In this document: positions 38,008 to 46,644 of the stretch, in pieces | Position numbering within the stretch: the first letter of the stretch is position 1 | Layout: each line of letters starts with the position of its first letter | NCBI GenBank assembly: GCA_963805705.1 | Contig: CAWDVH010000004.1 | Coordinates: forward strand, 372,001-436,000 | Length of the DNA stretch: 64,000 nt | Source of the DNA: CAWDVH01 sp963805705 | GTDB lineage: Bacteria; Actinomycetota; Actinomycetes; Streptosporangiales; Streptosporangiaceae | Direction: 5' to 3' | The notes under the pieces: model-generated | The model's input: only the letters and a program-made list of their open reading frames with translations | What the model was told of the DNA's origin: nothing | Databases searched by the model: none | Program-made: the position numbers and the translations under genes

Positions 38008-38301
38008 GTGGAGTTCAGCCGCGAGCTGCGCGACGACGTGATCTCGGGCGACATCACGGTCTCCTTCCGGCTGTGGCGCCGGCCCCAGGTCAGGGCGGGT
38101 GGCCGGTACGCCGTCGGCCCCGTGCAGATCGAGGTCGACTCGGTAGAGCTGATGCCGTTTGCGGCCATCACGCCGGCGGACATACGCCGCAGCGGCGAGC
38201 CGGACCGCGAGTCGCTGCGCCAGCGCGCCGCCCACGCCGGCCCGATCGCCGACGACACGCTCGTCTACCGCGTGGAGTTCCACCTCGCTGAGGATCGTTG
38301 A
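38008..38301 (+). CDS. ASCH domain protein
   Basis: 97 aa from GTG 38008. The whole protein is one PUA-like/ASCH fold: EFSRELRDDVISGDITVSFR, RAGGRYAVGPVQIEVDSVEL, then ITPADIRRSGEPDRESLR and a C-terminal VYRVEFHLAED. ASCH proteins bind RNA or are small amidohydrolases (YqfB line). The conserved Lys/Thr/Glu triad of YqfB is not obvious. It is divergent from the MoxR operon by an 85-bp gap. Confidence 0.75.
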   Translation: MEFSRELRDDVISGDITVSFRLWRRPQVRAGGRYAVGPVQIEVDSVELMPFAAITPADIRRSGEPDRESLRQRAAHAGPIADDTLVYRVEFHLAEDR

Positions 38302-38369
38302 CAGCTGACTCTGGCGCAGTGGTACTGCGTTTTGGCTCTCAAACGAATTTGCCCGCGGGAATGCCATGC

Positions 38370-39098
38370 TCAGGCGGCGTAGGTACGCAGCCAGCGCAGC
38401 GCGGTGGCGCCGTGCGGGCCGGTGGCGCGCAGTCCGGACTGGTCGGGCGCGAGCCGCTGCGCGGCCACCCGGCAGAACGCTCCCGCCGGTCCGGTGATCG
38501 CGGATTCCGCGCTGGCCGGTCCGTACTGCCAGCGGGCCGTCCCATCGGTGGCCGTCAGGTCACACGAGATCTCGTGCGGCTTCTCACCGGCCAGGATCAG
38601 GGCATAGGGCAGGGACCGATGCGCCAGCCAGGCGATGTGGCGAAGCCGGTCGGTGTCGGGAAAGTCGATGCCGAGCGGCCCGGTGATATCCAGGCCGTGC
38701 GCCCAGTGCTCGGCCAGTCGCGTGGTCGCCAGGGTGGCTGGCTTCAGCGGCGCATCCGCCCAGTCCAAAGAGCGCTGCGGATTGGCCGTCCGCAGGGCGG
38801 TCATAGCCGCCAGCCGGGCCTCGCGCCATCGCCGGAACACTGCGGCGGGCGCCGCTCGCTCCGCTCGCACGCGCCGGTCCATGACCTGGTCCAGCGTCAG
38901 ATCGGATGTACGGGCGCCCAGGCTCTCGCCCGCGGCGGTGGCGAGCACTGCCTCCTCGGTCTGGGCCAGGTGGAGGACCACATCGGCGACCGTCCACCCT
39001 GGCGCCCCGGACGGTGATGTCCACTGCGCCTCGTTCAGGCCCTGGAGGATGTCCTGCAGCCTGTCCTGCTCGGCCTGGAGGTCATCGAGGATCCCCAT
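38370..39098 (-). CDS. Mycothiol-dependent isomerase-like (MDMPI/TIGR03084) protein
   Basis: 242 aa. N-terminal helical bundle (GILDDLQAEQDRLQDILQGL, SGAPGWTVADVVLHLAQTEE) matches the mycothiol maleylpyruvate isomerase N-domain, with the ligand His in VLHLAQTE and a second set in LAEHWAHGLDITG. A C-terminal alpha/beta domain follows (CDLTATDGTARWQYGPASAE). TIGR03084-type proteins are common in actinobacteria with unknown reactions. Single gene. Confidence 0.85.
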   Translation of the reverse strand: MGILDDLQAEQDRLQDILQGLNEAQWTSPSGAPGWTVADVVLHLAQTEEAVLATAAGESLGARTSDLTLDQVMDRRVRAERAAPAAVFRRWREARLAAMTALRTANPQRSLDWADAPLKPATLATTRLAEHWAHGLDITGPLGIDFPDTDRLRHIAWLAHRSLPYALILAGEKPHEISCDLTATDGTARWQYGPASAESAITGPAGAFCRVAAQRLAPDQSGLRATGPHGATALRWLRTYAA

Positions 39099-39168
39099 GG
39101 CAGGACTATGCCATATAGAGAGAAGTCGGCGATATGCCCATGACTGCGCAGGAATCAGAATTACTGCC

Positions 39169-40137
39169 CTAGCCAGCTGGTCTTTGTCGTGCGGCGCGGG
39201 TGAGCCTGGCGGCCAGGACGCCGATGTGCTCGGCGAACTCGGGCGGGTCGAGCACCTCGAACTCGGCGCCGATCAGGGTGACGTAGATGGCCAGCACGTC
39301 GAGGGATTCGGCGCCGGTGCGCAGGACGCAGGCGTATTCGCCATCGGCTTCGAGCTGCCCGACGGTGGGCGGGATGCGCTCGGCGACGGCCCGGGCCGGT
39401 GCGTGCAGCCGTATCCGGGCCTGGTGGCGGTAGGGCGCGGCGGATACCGATCTTGACACGTAGGCGGCGGCGTCGCCGCCGGGCGCCTCGCGCGGCGCGA
39501 ATCGTGGCCCGGTGACCTGGGGCACGCGGATCCGGTCGGCGCGGAAGGTGCGCCAGCCGTCCCTGGCCGGGTCCCAGGCGAGCAGGTACCAGCGGCGGCC
39601 GGTATGCACCAGGCGGTGCGGTTCGACGGCCCGGATGCTGAGGGTCCCGTCGTGGCTGGCGTAGCGGAACCTGACTCGCTGCCGGTCGCTGGCGGCGGTC
39701 GCGATGACGGTCAGCACCGCCGGGTCGACCGGCGATCCGGTGCCGGGAACGGGCATGGTGACCGAGCGCAGCGTGCTGACGCGGCGGCGCAGCCGGGACG
39801 GGAGCATCTGCTCCAGCTTGGCCAGCGCGCGCAGCGAGGCTTCCTCGATCCCGGTGATGGTCCCCGCGGCACCGGTGCGCAGGCCGACCGCGACCGCGAC
39901 GGCCTCCTCGTCGTCGAGCAGCAGCGGCGGCAGCACCGCGCCCGCGCCCAGCCGGTATCCGCCGGCTGTCCCCGACGTGGCGTGGACCGGGTAGCCGAGC
40001 CCGCGCAGCTTGTCCATGTCGCGGCGCAGTGTCCGCGCACTCACCTCCAGCCGCGCGGCGAGTTCGGCGCCCGGCCAGTCGCGGCGAACTTGCAGCAGCG
40101 ACAGCAGGCGCAAGAGACGGGCCGAGGTTTCCAGCAC
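39169..40137 (-). CDS. WYL-domain transcriptional regulator (DeoR-like HTH)
   Basis: 322 aa from GTG 40137. HTH: ARLLRLLSLLQVRRDWPGAELAARLEVSARTLRRDMDKL. WYL core: RFRYASHDGTLSIRAVEPHRLVHTGRRWYLLAWDPARDGWRTFR (split here across residues ~155-198), and a C-terminal WCX domain (RIRLHAPARAVAERIPP). It is divergent from the epoxide hydrolase locus over 63 bp and likely regulates it. A longer frame upstream is the antisense of that hydrolase and is rejected. Confidence 0.92.
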   Translation of the reverse strand: MLETSARLLRLLSLLQVRRDWPGAELAARLEVSARTLRRDMDKLRGLGYPVHATSGTAGGYRLGAGAVLPPLLLDDEEAVAVAVGLRTGAAGTITGIEEASLRALAKLEQMLPSRLRRRVSTLRSVTMPVPGTGSPVDPAVLTVIATAASDRQRVRFRYASHDGTLSIRAVEPHRLVHTGRRWYLLAWDPARDGWRTFRADRIRVPQVTGPRFAPREAPGGDAAAYVSRSVSAAPYRHQARIRLHAPARAVAERIPPTVGQLEADGEYACVLRTGAESLDVLAIYVTLIGAEFEVLDPPEFAEHIGVLAARLTRAARQRPAG

Positions 40138-40200
40138 GAGTCTGAGTCTGCCAGCCGTTGCGGACAGGACCTGACCGCAACGGAATCTAGTGTCGGGGAC

Positions 40201-41369
40201 ATGAGCCCAACTACCCCAGTGCGAGACGAGACCCAGATCCGCCCCTACCGCATCGACATCCCGCAGGCCGACCTCGATGATCTGCGGGACCGGCTGGCCC
40301 GCACCCGCTGGCCCGGTCAGTTCCCCGGTACCGGCTGGGAGGCCGGCGTGCCGCTGGGCTACCTGAAGGACCTGGCCGCATACTGGCGCGACGGCTACGA
40401 CTGGCGGGTGCATGAGGCGCGCCTCAACGAGTTCCCCCAGTTCACCACCACCATCGACGGCCAGAATGTGCACTTCCTGCACGTCCGCTCACCCGAGCCA
40501 GGGGCCCTGCCGCTGATCATCACCCACGGCTGGCCCGGCTCGGTGGTCGAGTTCATGAACATCATCGGACCGCTGACCGACCCCGCTCGGCACGGCGGCG
40601 ACCCCGCCGACGCGTTCCACGTCATCGCCCCGTCGATCCCCGGCTTCGCTTTCTCCGGCCGGCCCTTGAGCCCGGCTGGAACACCGGCCGGGTCGCCGGG
40701 GCCTGGGCCGAGCTCATGAGCCGCCTGGGCTACCGGCGCTACGGTGCCCAGGGCGGCGATACGGGCGGGATCATCTCCCCGGAACTGGGCCGCATCGACC
40801 CGGAGCACGTCATCGGCGTGCACGTCAACAACCTGGGCACGTTCCCCTCCGGAGACCCGGCCGAGCTGGCCGGCCTTCCCGAGGCTGACCAGGCGCGCCT
40901 GGCCTACCTGGAGCACTACCGGCAGGAGATGATCGGCTACGCCATCCTTCAGTCCACCCGCCCCCAGACTCTCGCCTACGCACTCACCGACTCACCCGCC
41001 GGGCAGCTGGCCTGGATCATCGAGAAATTCAGGGAATGGACCGATCCCGCCGCCAAGCTCCCCGAAGACGCCGTCGACCGCGATCTCATCCTCACCGACG
41101 TGTCCGTTTACTGGCTGACCGGCACCGCCGGGTCCTCAGCCCGCATTTACTACGAAGGCGCCCGCACGTGGGGCCAGGCTGCTGAGCGATCGGAGGTTCC
41201 GACCGGCGTGGCGGTGTTTCCCACCGACACCACGATCCGGCGCCTGGCCGAGCGTGATCACAACATCGTGCACTGGTCAGAATTCGACCGCGGCGGCCAC
41301 TTCGCCGCGATGGAAGCACCCGACCTCCTGCTCCGCGACATGCGTGAGTTCTTCCGCCAGGTCCGCTAA
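40201..41369 (+). pseudogene. Epoxide hydrolase (EHN type), frameshifted
   Basis: ATG 40201 begins an EH family protein: N-terminal EHN domain (YRIDIPQADLDDLRDRLART), IITHGWPGSVVEFMNIIGPL, then PSIPGFAFSG. After about 40665 this frame degenerates. The alternative frame carries EPGWNTGRVAGAWAELMSRL, the nucleophile region YGAQGGDTGG (Asp), and the C terminus with catalytic His in FDRGGHFAAMEAPD, stopping at 41369. One missing base near 40660-40668 explains it, and the restored protein of about 390 aa has the family's normal length. Either a recent loss of function or a sequencing error. Divergent WYL regulator upstream. Confidence 0.85.
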
Positions 41370-41411
41370 AAGGCGCAGCGGACGGCTGTGCAGCGGCGGC
41401 GAGGGGCGGGT

Positions 41412-41651
41412 CTATCGTGGAGCGTCGGTGACGAACGTGCCCCGGCCAGGAACCGCGTAGATCAGCCCCTCGTCCATCAGGATCTTCAGCGCACGCCGTA
41501 CGGTGCCGACCGCGAGTCCCGTCTCCTCGGTCAACTCCATGATCGATGGCAGTACGGAGTCGATCTCGCCCGACTTGATCCGTTCTCGCAGCATGCCCGC
41601 TAGCTGGACATATGCGTGCTCGGGTGAGCGCGGGTTGATCTTCACAAGCAT
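41412..41651 (-). CDS. Minimal GntR-family regulator (DNA-binding domain only)
   Basis: 79 aa from ATG 41651 (GTG 41666 also possible). It consists of little more than the GntR winged helix: AYVQLAGMLRERIKSGEI, LPSIMELTEETGLAVGTVRR, ALKILMDEGLIYAVPGRGTF. The usual ligand-binding domain is absent and the stop follows at once, so the short form appears genuine. Such minimal GntR proteins occur beside small partner genes in actinobacteria. The divergent gene at 41764 is the likely partner. Three 10-bp repeats in the gap are a probable binding site. Confidence 0.85.
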   Translation of the reverse strand: MLVKINPRSPEHAYVQLAGMLRERIKSGEIDSVLPSIMELTEETGLAVGTVRRALKILMDEGLIYAVPGRGTFVTDAPR

Positions 41652-41686
41652 AGTTTGCCTGGTCACAGCAAGGTCAAGCTACACAT

Positions 41687-41716
41687 GACATGGCTTGACA
41701 TAGCTAGACATGGCTA
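41687..41716. promoter_or_regulatory. Three 10-bp direct repeats, candidate GntR operator
   Basis: GACATGGCTT, GACATAGCTA and GACATGGCTA follow each other without gap at 41687, 41697 and 41707. The one-turn period puts all copies on the same DNA face, in the promoter between the GntR gene and the small gene at 41764. Confidence 0.6.
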
Positions 41717-41763
41717 TACCATGGGTCCGTGAACGAGCCCATCACCGACGCGGCCGAGCGGTC

Positions 41764-41988
41764 GTGAGCGACGACGACGCGGCGCGCCAGCGCGGCCATG
41801 ACCTCGCCCAGATCCGCTATCACTGGGGCGAGGCGTACGAGGTCGGCTGGCAGGACGGGTCGTTCTGGTTCCGCCGCCGTGACAATGGCGCCACGCTCCA
41901 GTGCGCCACGGCCGCCGCATTACTCAGCGAGATCCGTCTCGACTACAGCGCCATGCCCGTGCCCCGCGCCGCCATGAAGCTGACCTGA
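41764..41988 (+). CDS. Small 74-aa protein paired with the minimal GntR
   Basis: GTG 41764 start. ATG 41710 is in frame but lies in the repeat region. The sequence IRYHWGEAYEVGWQDGSFWFRRRDNGATL followed by LLSEIRLDYSAMPVPR resembles short actinobacterial proteins found next to GntR genes (tryptophan/tyrosine-rich, ending in an 'EIR.DY' helix). Function unknown. A 12-codon frame beginning at GTG 41729 ends in a TGA overlapping the GTG start, which could couple translation. Confidence 0.65.
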   Translation: MSDDDAARQRGHDLAQIRYHWGEAYEVGWQDGSFWFRRRDNGATLQCATAAALLSEIRLDYSAMPVPRAAMKLT

Positions 41989-42067
41989 CCGCCATGCCGC
42001 GACGTGATGCTGCGAGCGTGTCTGCCGATGACGAGCAGGCATCTGCTGGCCGGTCGCTGCGAGTGTG

Positions 42068-42730
42068 TCAGGTTGGCGGGCCTGGCGTGATCAGGCCGTT
42101 CTCGTAGGCGTAGATGACTGCCTGGATGCGGTCGCGGAGGCTGAGTTTCTGCAGGATCCTGGCCACGTGAGTCTTGGCTGTTGCTTCGCTGATCACTAGC
42201 TGGACGCAGATCTCGGGGTTGGACAGGCCGCGGATGAGCAGGTCGAGCACCTCGCGCTCACGCGGAGTCAGGTCCTTGACCGCGCGCGGCGGTCCGGGTG
42301 CCGGGGCGGGATGGCGGGCGAATTCCTCGATGACGGTGCGGGTCACGGCAGGGGCGAGCAGCGCCTCGCCGCTGGCGACGATCCGGACGGCGCCGGCGAT
42401 CTCTTCCGGTGGTGCGTCCTTGAGCATGAAGCCGCTGGCGCCGGCTCGCAGCGCTTCATAGACGTAACTATCGAGGCCGAACGTGGTCAGGATCAGGACC
42501 CGGGTCGCTGGCTGCGCCCGGACGATCCGCCTGGTTGCCTCGATCCCGTCCAGCACCGGCATCCGGATGTCCATGAGCACTACGTCGGGCCGCAGCCGGC
42601 GCGCGGAGGCGATGGCGTCCTGCCCGTCGCTGGCCTCGCCCACGACGGTAGTCCCCGGCTCGCTGTCAAGGATCTTGCGCAGTCCGACCCGGACCAGTCC
42701 CTGGTCATCAGCGATGAGCACCGTGGTCAT
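42068..42730 (-). CDS. NarL/FixJ-type response regulator
   Basis: 220 aa. Receiver: VLIADDQGLVRVGLRKIL, phospho-acceptor Asp in VVLMDIRMPVLDG, Thr in LILTTFG, Lys in GFMLKDAPPEE. The output is a LuxR HTH: LTPREREVLDLLIRGLSNPEI, EATAKTHVARILQKLSLRDR. The start overlaps the kinase stop by four bases. Forms a two-component system with the upstream kinase. Target unknown. Confidence 0.95.
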   Translation of the reverse strand: MTTVLIADDQGLVRVGLRKILDSEPGTTVVGEASDGQDAIASARRLRPDVVLMDIRMPVLDGIEATRRIVRAQPATRVLILTTFGLDSYVYEALRAGASGFMLKDAPPEEIAGAVRIVASGEALLAPAVTRTVIEEFARHPAPAPGPPRAVKDLTPREREVLDLLIRGLSNPEICVQLVISEATAKTHVARILQKLSLRDRIQAVIYAYENGLITPGPPT

Positions 42731-43845
42731 GTCAGCGGCAGCAGGACGCGGACGGCGAAACCGCCGCCGGGGCGTGAGCCGGCGTCGAATTTGCCGCCGT
42801 ACAGGCTGACTCGCTCGCGCATCCCGACCAGGCCCTGGCCGCCGCCGGGGACCTGCGTCCGGGTTCCGCCGCCGTCATCGGTGATCTCCAGCTCGAGTGT
42901 GTCGGGGCGGTAGCTCAGGCGCACGACGGCGTGCGCCTGGCCAGCGTGCTTGAGCGCGTTGGTCAGCGCCTCCTGCACGATCCGGTAGACCGACAGCTCG
43001 ATCCCCACGGGCAGCTGACGGCTGTCACCGTCGACGTGGAAGGCGACCGGAAGGCCAGCCTCGCGGACCTGCGTCATGAGGGTCGGAAGATCGGCCAGCC
43101 GCGGCTGCGGGGCAAGCAGGTCGGAAGAGTCGGCCCGCAGCATCCCGACCAGGCGCCGCATCTCGGTCAGCGCGCCGCGGCCGACCTGCTCGATAGTCTC
43201 CAGCACCTCTTTGGTTGCCGCGCTTGCCGTGCCCAGCACCCGCCGTTCGGCCCCGGCCTGGACCACCATCATCGACACATTGTGCGCGATCGCGTCGTGC
43301 AGTTCGCGCGCGATCCTGGCCCGCTCTTCCACGACCGCCTCCCGCGCCGCGACATCACGCTCCCGCTCGGCCAGTTCCGCGCGACGATCCCGGTGGCGGA
43401 CAATGCGCCGGATGATCAGCATCACGGCGAGCGTGCCAGCCGCGAACGGGACGGCCACACTGAGCCCGCTGCCCTGACCTGGGGACGGGACCAGCCCCAG
43501 GTCGGTCGCTACCACGAGGGCCGTACCCACGGCGAACCTGCGCGGCGACGCCCACACGGCCAGGCCGTACAGCGCGCAGAACCAGGCCACCGTCCAGGCC
43601 CCGGCCGTCAGGTCGTGCCAGAAGTTGAAGTCCAGCCACATCAGGGATTGCGCGAAGATGCCGACGGTGGCCGGATACTGCCGTCGGAACCCGACCGAGA
43701 CCGAAACGGCAGTCGCGAACAGCGCGCCTCTCCAGGCATGATGCCCGGCGCCGCCTGCCAGCCAGATCTGCAGGTTCGAGAGCACCGTGAGCGTGCCTGC
43801 CAGCAGCCAGTCCTGGTGGCGCGGATCACTGAGCCTGATGTGCAC
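42727..43845 (-). CDS. Membrane sensor histidine kinase (HisKA_3/HATPase)
   Basis: 372 aa with five or six N-terminal membrane segments (first around residues 15-33; DUF7134-like), a coiled linker, dimerisation/phosphotransfer box EERARIARELHDAIAHNVSM (His about residue 190), and HATPase with EALTNALKHA and DDGGGTRTQVPGGGQGLVGM. This is the DesK/NarX-like group that pairs with NarL regulators. The gene overlaps the regulator by four bases. There is no sizeable extracellular domain, so it senses within or near the membrane. Confidence 0.94.
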   Translation of the reverse strand: MHIRLSDPRHQDWLLAGTLTVLSNLQIWLAGGAGHHAWRGALFATAVSVSVGFRRQYPATVGIFAQSLMWLDFNFWHDLTAGAWTVAWFCALYGLAVWASPRRFAVGTALVVATDLGLVPSPGQGSGLSVAVPFAAGTLAVMLIIRRIVRHRDRRAELAERERDVAAREAVVEERARIARELHDAIAHNVSMMVVQAGAERRVLGTASAATKEVLETIEQVGRGALTEMRRLVGMLRADSSDLLAPQPRLADLPTLMTQVREAGLPVAFHVDGDSRQLPVGIELSVYRIVQEALTNALKHAGQAHAVVRLSYRPDTLELEITDDGGGTRTQVPGGGQGLVGMRERVSLYGGKFDAGSRPGGGFAVRVLLPLT

Positions 43846-44078
43846 ACCGCAACGGTAATTCGCGGTCCGCCGCCTGTCATCGGCCAGCCGGATGACGCCG
43901 CCGCCGCCGGAAATCAGCCGGCCGCCGACGCCAAGATCACCCGCCTCGCCGACGATCCGCGGACCCGCCCGCGCCTAGCGTCAACCGCGGAGTCGCACAG
44001 CACAAGGAGCCCTCTAGCTGAACTTCTCCACCGGAGAGCCGACCCCGGAACTCCGCTACCCATCAGAAAGGACCCGTC

Positions 44079-44588
44079 ATGCTCACCAACAGCAGGCTGA
44101 TCACGGCCGCAGCCGCGGCCGTGGCAGCGGCCGCCATCACCGTAACGGGCGTCACCGCCGCCAGCGCGACCCCGCGCAGCCAGCCGGCCGTCTCCGGCAC
44201 TGAGCACGTCCAGATCATGTCCACGGCCAGGGCCTCAAAGACGGCCAGCGCGATCGCCTACGGAGTGTTCACCGCAGGAGGCACAGCCAGGCTGGGCACC
44301 AGCCGGTCCGGCACGATCACCTTCCCCGGCGGCACGATCAGGCTCAGTCACCACGCGGGAAAGGGCACGATGCACTTCAGCCCCAAGACCTGCCTCACGA
44401 TGATCAGCCAGCCCGGCACCTACAAGATCACGCGCGGCACCGGTAAGTATGCCGGGATCACCGGCCACGGCACCTACCAGCTGAGGTTCACGTTCATCGG
44501 CGCCCGCAGAGCAGGCAAGTGCTCTACAGCGGCCCCGCCGGTCGCCCGGCAGGAACTGCTCCGCCTGTCCGGGCCGGTGCACCTGTAA
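44079..44588 (+). CDS. Secreted protein of unknown function, 169 aa
   Basis: ATG 44079 with GAAAGGA upstream. Signal peptide: basic start, hydrophobic ITAAAAAVAAAAITVTGVTA, cleavage near ASA-TP. The mature part is beta-rich with glycine-turn repeats (GTITFPGGTIRLSHHAGKGT, GTYKITRGTGKYAGITGHGTY), which resembles the small allene-oxide-cyclase-like barrels found in actinobacterial secreted proteins, and has two cysteines (TCLTM, GKCST) that may pair. A perfect hairpin follows the stop. Confidence 0.8.
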   Translation: MLTNSRLITAAAAAVAAAAITVTGVTAASATPRSQPAVSGTEHVQIMSTARASKTASAIAYGVFTAGGTARLGTSRSGTITFPGGTIRLSHHAGKGTMHFSPKTCLTMISQPGTYKITRGTGKYAGITGHGTYQLRFTFIGARRAGKCSTAAPPVARQELLRLSGPVHL

Positions 44589-44633
44589 CAGCGCCTGCCG
44601 CACTCCACAACTGAACCGGAACGGGCAAGAAAT

Positions 44634-44667
44634 GGGCTCAGGACGGTGCCAGCCGTCCTGAGCCCAG
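44634..44667 (+). terminator. Hairpin terminator after the secreted protein gene
   Basis: A perfect 14-bp inverted repeat (TGGGCTCAGGACGG at 44634-44647, complement at 44654-44667) with a six-base loop lies 45 bases beyond the stop codon. Confidence 0.8.
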
Positions 44668-44954
44668 CCAGCTGACTCCGGCAACCAGAACGCCCGAAGA
44701 AGGCGGCTTTTCCGGGCACACTCATGACTTTTGACCCGCGGGCAGGACCTACACACTGCCCAGACTGGGTGCCGCCGGTGCGCTGTCCAAGAGAGGCGAC
44801 CGAGCGTGGCGCGCACCGTGGCCGGACAGGTTCGCAGTCCCATACCTGCTTGTGTACCTCGATCCATCACGGGCCGCGACCAGGCTCCGAGCAGGGCGGG
44901 AGACCAGCATGGCCAGCCCCGGATTGTCAGCCTTAATCCTGAAAAGCGAAGGTC

Positions 44955-44979
44955 GGCAGTTCGACCCTGCCTGAGCCGA
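44955..44979 (+). other. tRNA T-arm-like fragment
   Basis: GGCAG-TTCGACC-CTGCC forms a perfect five-base-pair stem with a seven-base TTCGANN loop, the shape of a tRNA T-arm, followed by TGAGCCGA like an acceptor strand plus discriminator. No matching 5' half (CGGCTCA) is found within 100 bases, so it is at most a tRNA 3' remnant. Confidence 0.3.
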
Positions 44980-45075
44980 GTGGCTCTGCCGTCACTTCCT
45001 CAGTCTGCCGAGTAGGCGCTCGTAACTCGTCTGATTCCGTGCCGTCGCCTGCCTTGATTGCTGAAGGCTCAGGAT

Positions 45076-45120
45076 CGCCTGGTCTTGGAACGCCTGGTCT
45101 TGGAACGCCTGGTCTTGGAA
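45076..45120 (+). repeat. 15-bp tandem repeat, three identical units
   Basis: CGCCTGGTCTTGGAA at 45076, 45091 and 45106 are exact copies. The repeat lies about 100 bases before the monooxygenase start and is in frame with it, but upstream of the supported start. Confidence 0.95.
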
Positions 45121-45219
45121 GATGACGGTGCACGCACCAGCGAGCCACGGCTGGACTTGGCGTCCTGGTGTGTCCTGGGCGCCTGCCGGTATGGCTTACC
45201 GAGGGAGGATGCGGGGAGC

Positions 45220-46386
45220 ATGGGACCGAAGATTGCCATCATCGGCGGCGGGATCGGGGGGCTGACGGCGGCCGTCGCCCTGGCCCGCCGGGGCCTGGCC
45301 GCCGAGGTCTATGAGCAAGCCCCGGCGCTAGAAGAGGTGGGGGCTGGGGTGGGGCTGTGGCCGAACGCCATGGCCGCCTTGGAGTCGATCGGGTTGTCCG
45401 GCCAGGTGGCGCAGCTGGCGGTGGCAATCGACCGGCAAGGCATCAAGCGATCCGATGGCACCTGGCTGATGTACATCCCGGAGGGAGTGATGGCCAGGCG
45501 GTGGGGGAGCGGGTTCGCTCTCGTCCACCGAGCAGAGTTGCAGCAGCTGCTGGCGGCCGAGCTCGACCCCGCGGTCATCCATCTGGGTGCCTGCTGCACC
45601 GGCTTTGAGGACCGCGGCCAGGCGGTGATCGCGCGGTTTGCGGACGGGCGGGAGGTTCAGGCTGATGTTCTCGTCGGCGCCGACGGGGTGCACTCGAGCG
45701 TGCGGGCCAAGCTGTTCGGGCCTGCTTCGCTTCGATACCGCGGCTACACCGCGGTGCGGTCGCTGACACCCGCGGGATCGGTCCCGCTTCCGCGCGACGG
45801 TACCGAAACCTGGGGCCGGGGCGCGCGTTTCGGCCTGGGGCCTGCCACCGGCGACCGGATCATCTGGTACGCGATGTGGAATGCCACGGCGGGAGGGACG
45901 GACGACGGCGACACCGCAACGCTCTTGCGCAAGCTCTTCGGGGCCTGGCACGATCCCATACCCGCCATCATCGAAGCGACCCCGAAGACCACCCTGATCA
46001 GGAACGACATCTCCGACCGCTGGCCGACCCGGACCTGGGGCCGGGGACAGGTGGTGCTGCTCGGCGACGCGATCCACCCGATGACCCCGGACCTCGCCCA
46101 GGGCGCATGTCAGGCGATCGTCGACGCGACCGCGCTGGCTACCTGCCTCGCAGCCTCGCGCGACACTCGAGCGGCGCTGCGGGAATACCAGCAGCGCAGG
46201 TGGCGCAATGCCGCCACGACGACGCTGATAGCGCGGAATACCGGAGCCATGGGCCAGTGGAAAGGGCGCTTTACCTGCGCCGCACGCGATGCCATGATGC
46301 AGGCCACGCCGTTGTCCTTGCAGCTCCGTCAGTTTGATGTCGTCCTCAGGCCGCGGCAGGTCAGCGGACAGCACAGAACATCCTGA
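45220..46386 (+). CDS. FAD-dependent aromatic-ring-type monooxygenase
   Basis: 388 aa from ATG 45220 (GGAGG eleven bases upstream). Group A flavin monooxygenase: FAD fingerprint IAIIGGGIGGLTAAVALARRG, the DG motif VLVGADGVHSSVRAKLFG, and the GD motif VVLLGDAIHPMTPDLAQGAC. It resembles FAD-dependent urate or salicylate hydroxylase-like proteins; the substrate is unknown. The frame is open upstream to 45058 across a tandem repeat, but that part lacks family sequence. Single gene, convergent with the STAND gene. Confidence 0.92.
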   Translation: MGPKIAIIGGGIGGLTAAVALARRGLAAEVYEQAPALEEVGAGVGLWPNAMAALESIGLSGQVAQLAVAIDRQGIKRSDGTWLMYIPEGVMARRWGSGFALVHRAELQQLLAAELDPAVIHLGACCTGFEDRGQAVIARFADGREVQADVLVGADGVHSSVRAKLFGPASLRYRGYTAVRSLTPAGSVPLPRDGTETWGRGARFGLGPATGDRIIWYAMWNATAGGTDDGDTATLLRKLFGAWHDPIPAIIEATPKTTLIRNDISDRWPTRTWGRGQVVLLGDAIHPMTPDLAQGACQAIVDATALATCLAASRDTRAALREYQQRRWRNAATTTLIARNTGAMGQWKGRFTCAARDAMMQATPLSLQLRQFDVVLRPRQVSGQHRTS

Positions 46387-46644
46387 TCCGAACAATGGCC
46401 GGCTCGCCGAGGATTGACCCAGTGGGCGCACCTATCGGCGGGTCGGCGCGTGCATCCTGGCAGCTCAGCGCGCACAAGCCCGACTGTGCCGATTACATGC
46501 CGAGATTCCACTCGGCTGCGAGGTCACTGCTGGTCAGGCGAGTTCAGGGCACGGTCTTGAAAACCGCCAAGCGTTCGGCGCGGGCGGCCAGGTCTGCGGG
46601 CCGGCGGATAATCGATGGCATTTGGGGCTCTGGCTGAGAAACTC

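Larger units (their letters stand above)
44668..45219. other. Gap with repeat and tRNA-like T-arm, no gene supported
   Basis: 552 bp without a convincing gene. It contains a tRNA T-arm-like sequence at 44955-44979 and a 15-bp tandem repeat at 45076-45120. Frames here are composition-driven, and the monooxygenase frame begins only at ATG 45220. Confidence 0.5.

Noticed and set aside
36882..38291. 469-aa plus-strand frame
   Set aside because: Antisense to MoxR; composition-driven, with no family sequence, and it overlaps the ASCH gene.
40138..40482. Upstream extension of the WYL regulator frame
   Set aside because: It lies opposite the epoxide hydrolase coding sequence and adds no HTH or WYL sequence.
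41729..41767. 12-codon leader ORF (VNEPITDAAERS)
   Set aside because: The GTGA overlap with the next start is suggestive, but it has no ribosome site and is too short to call.
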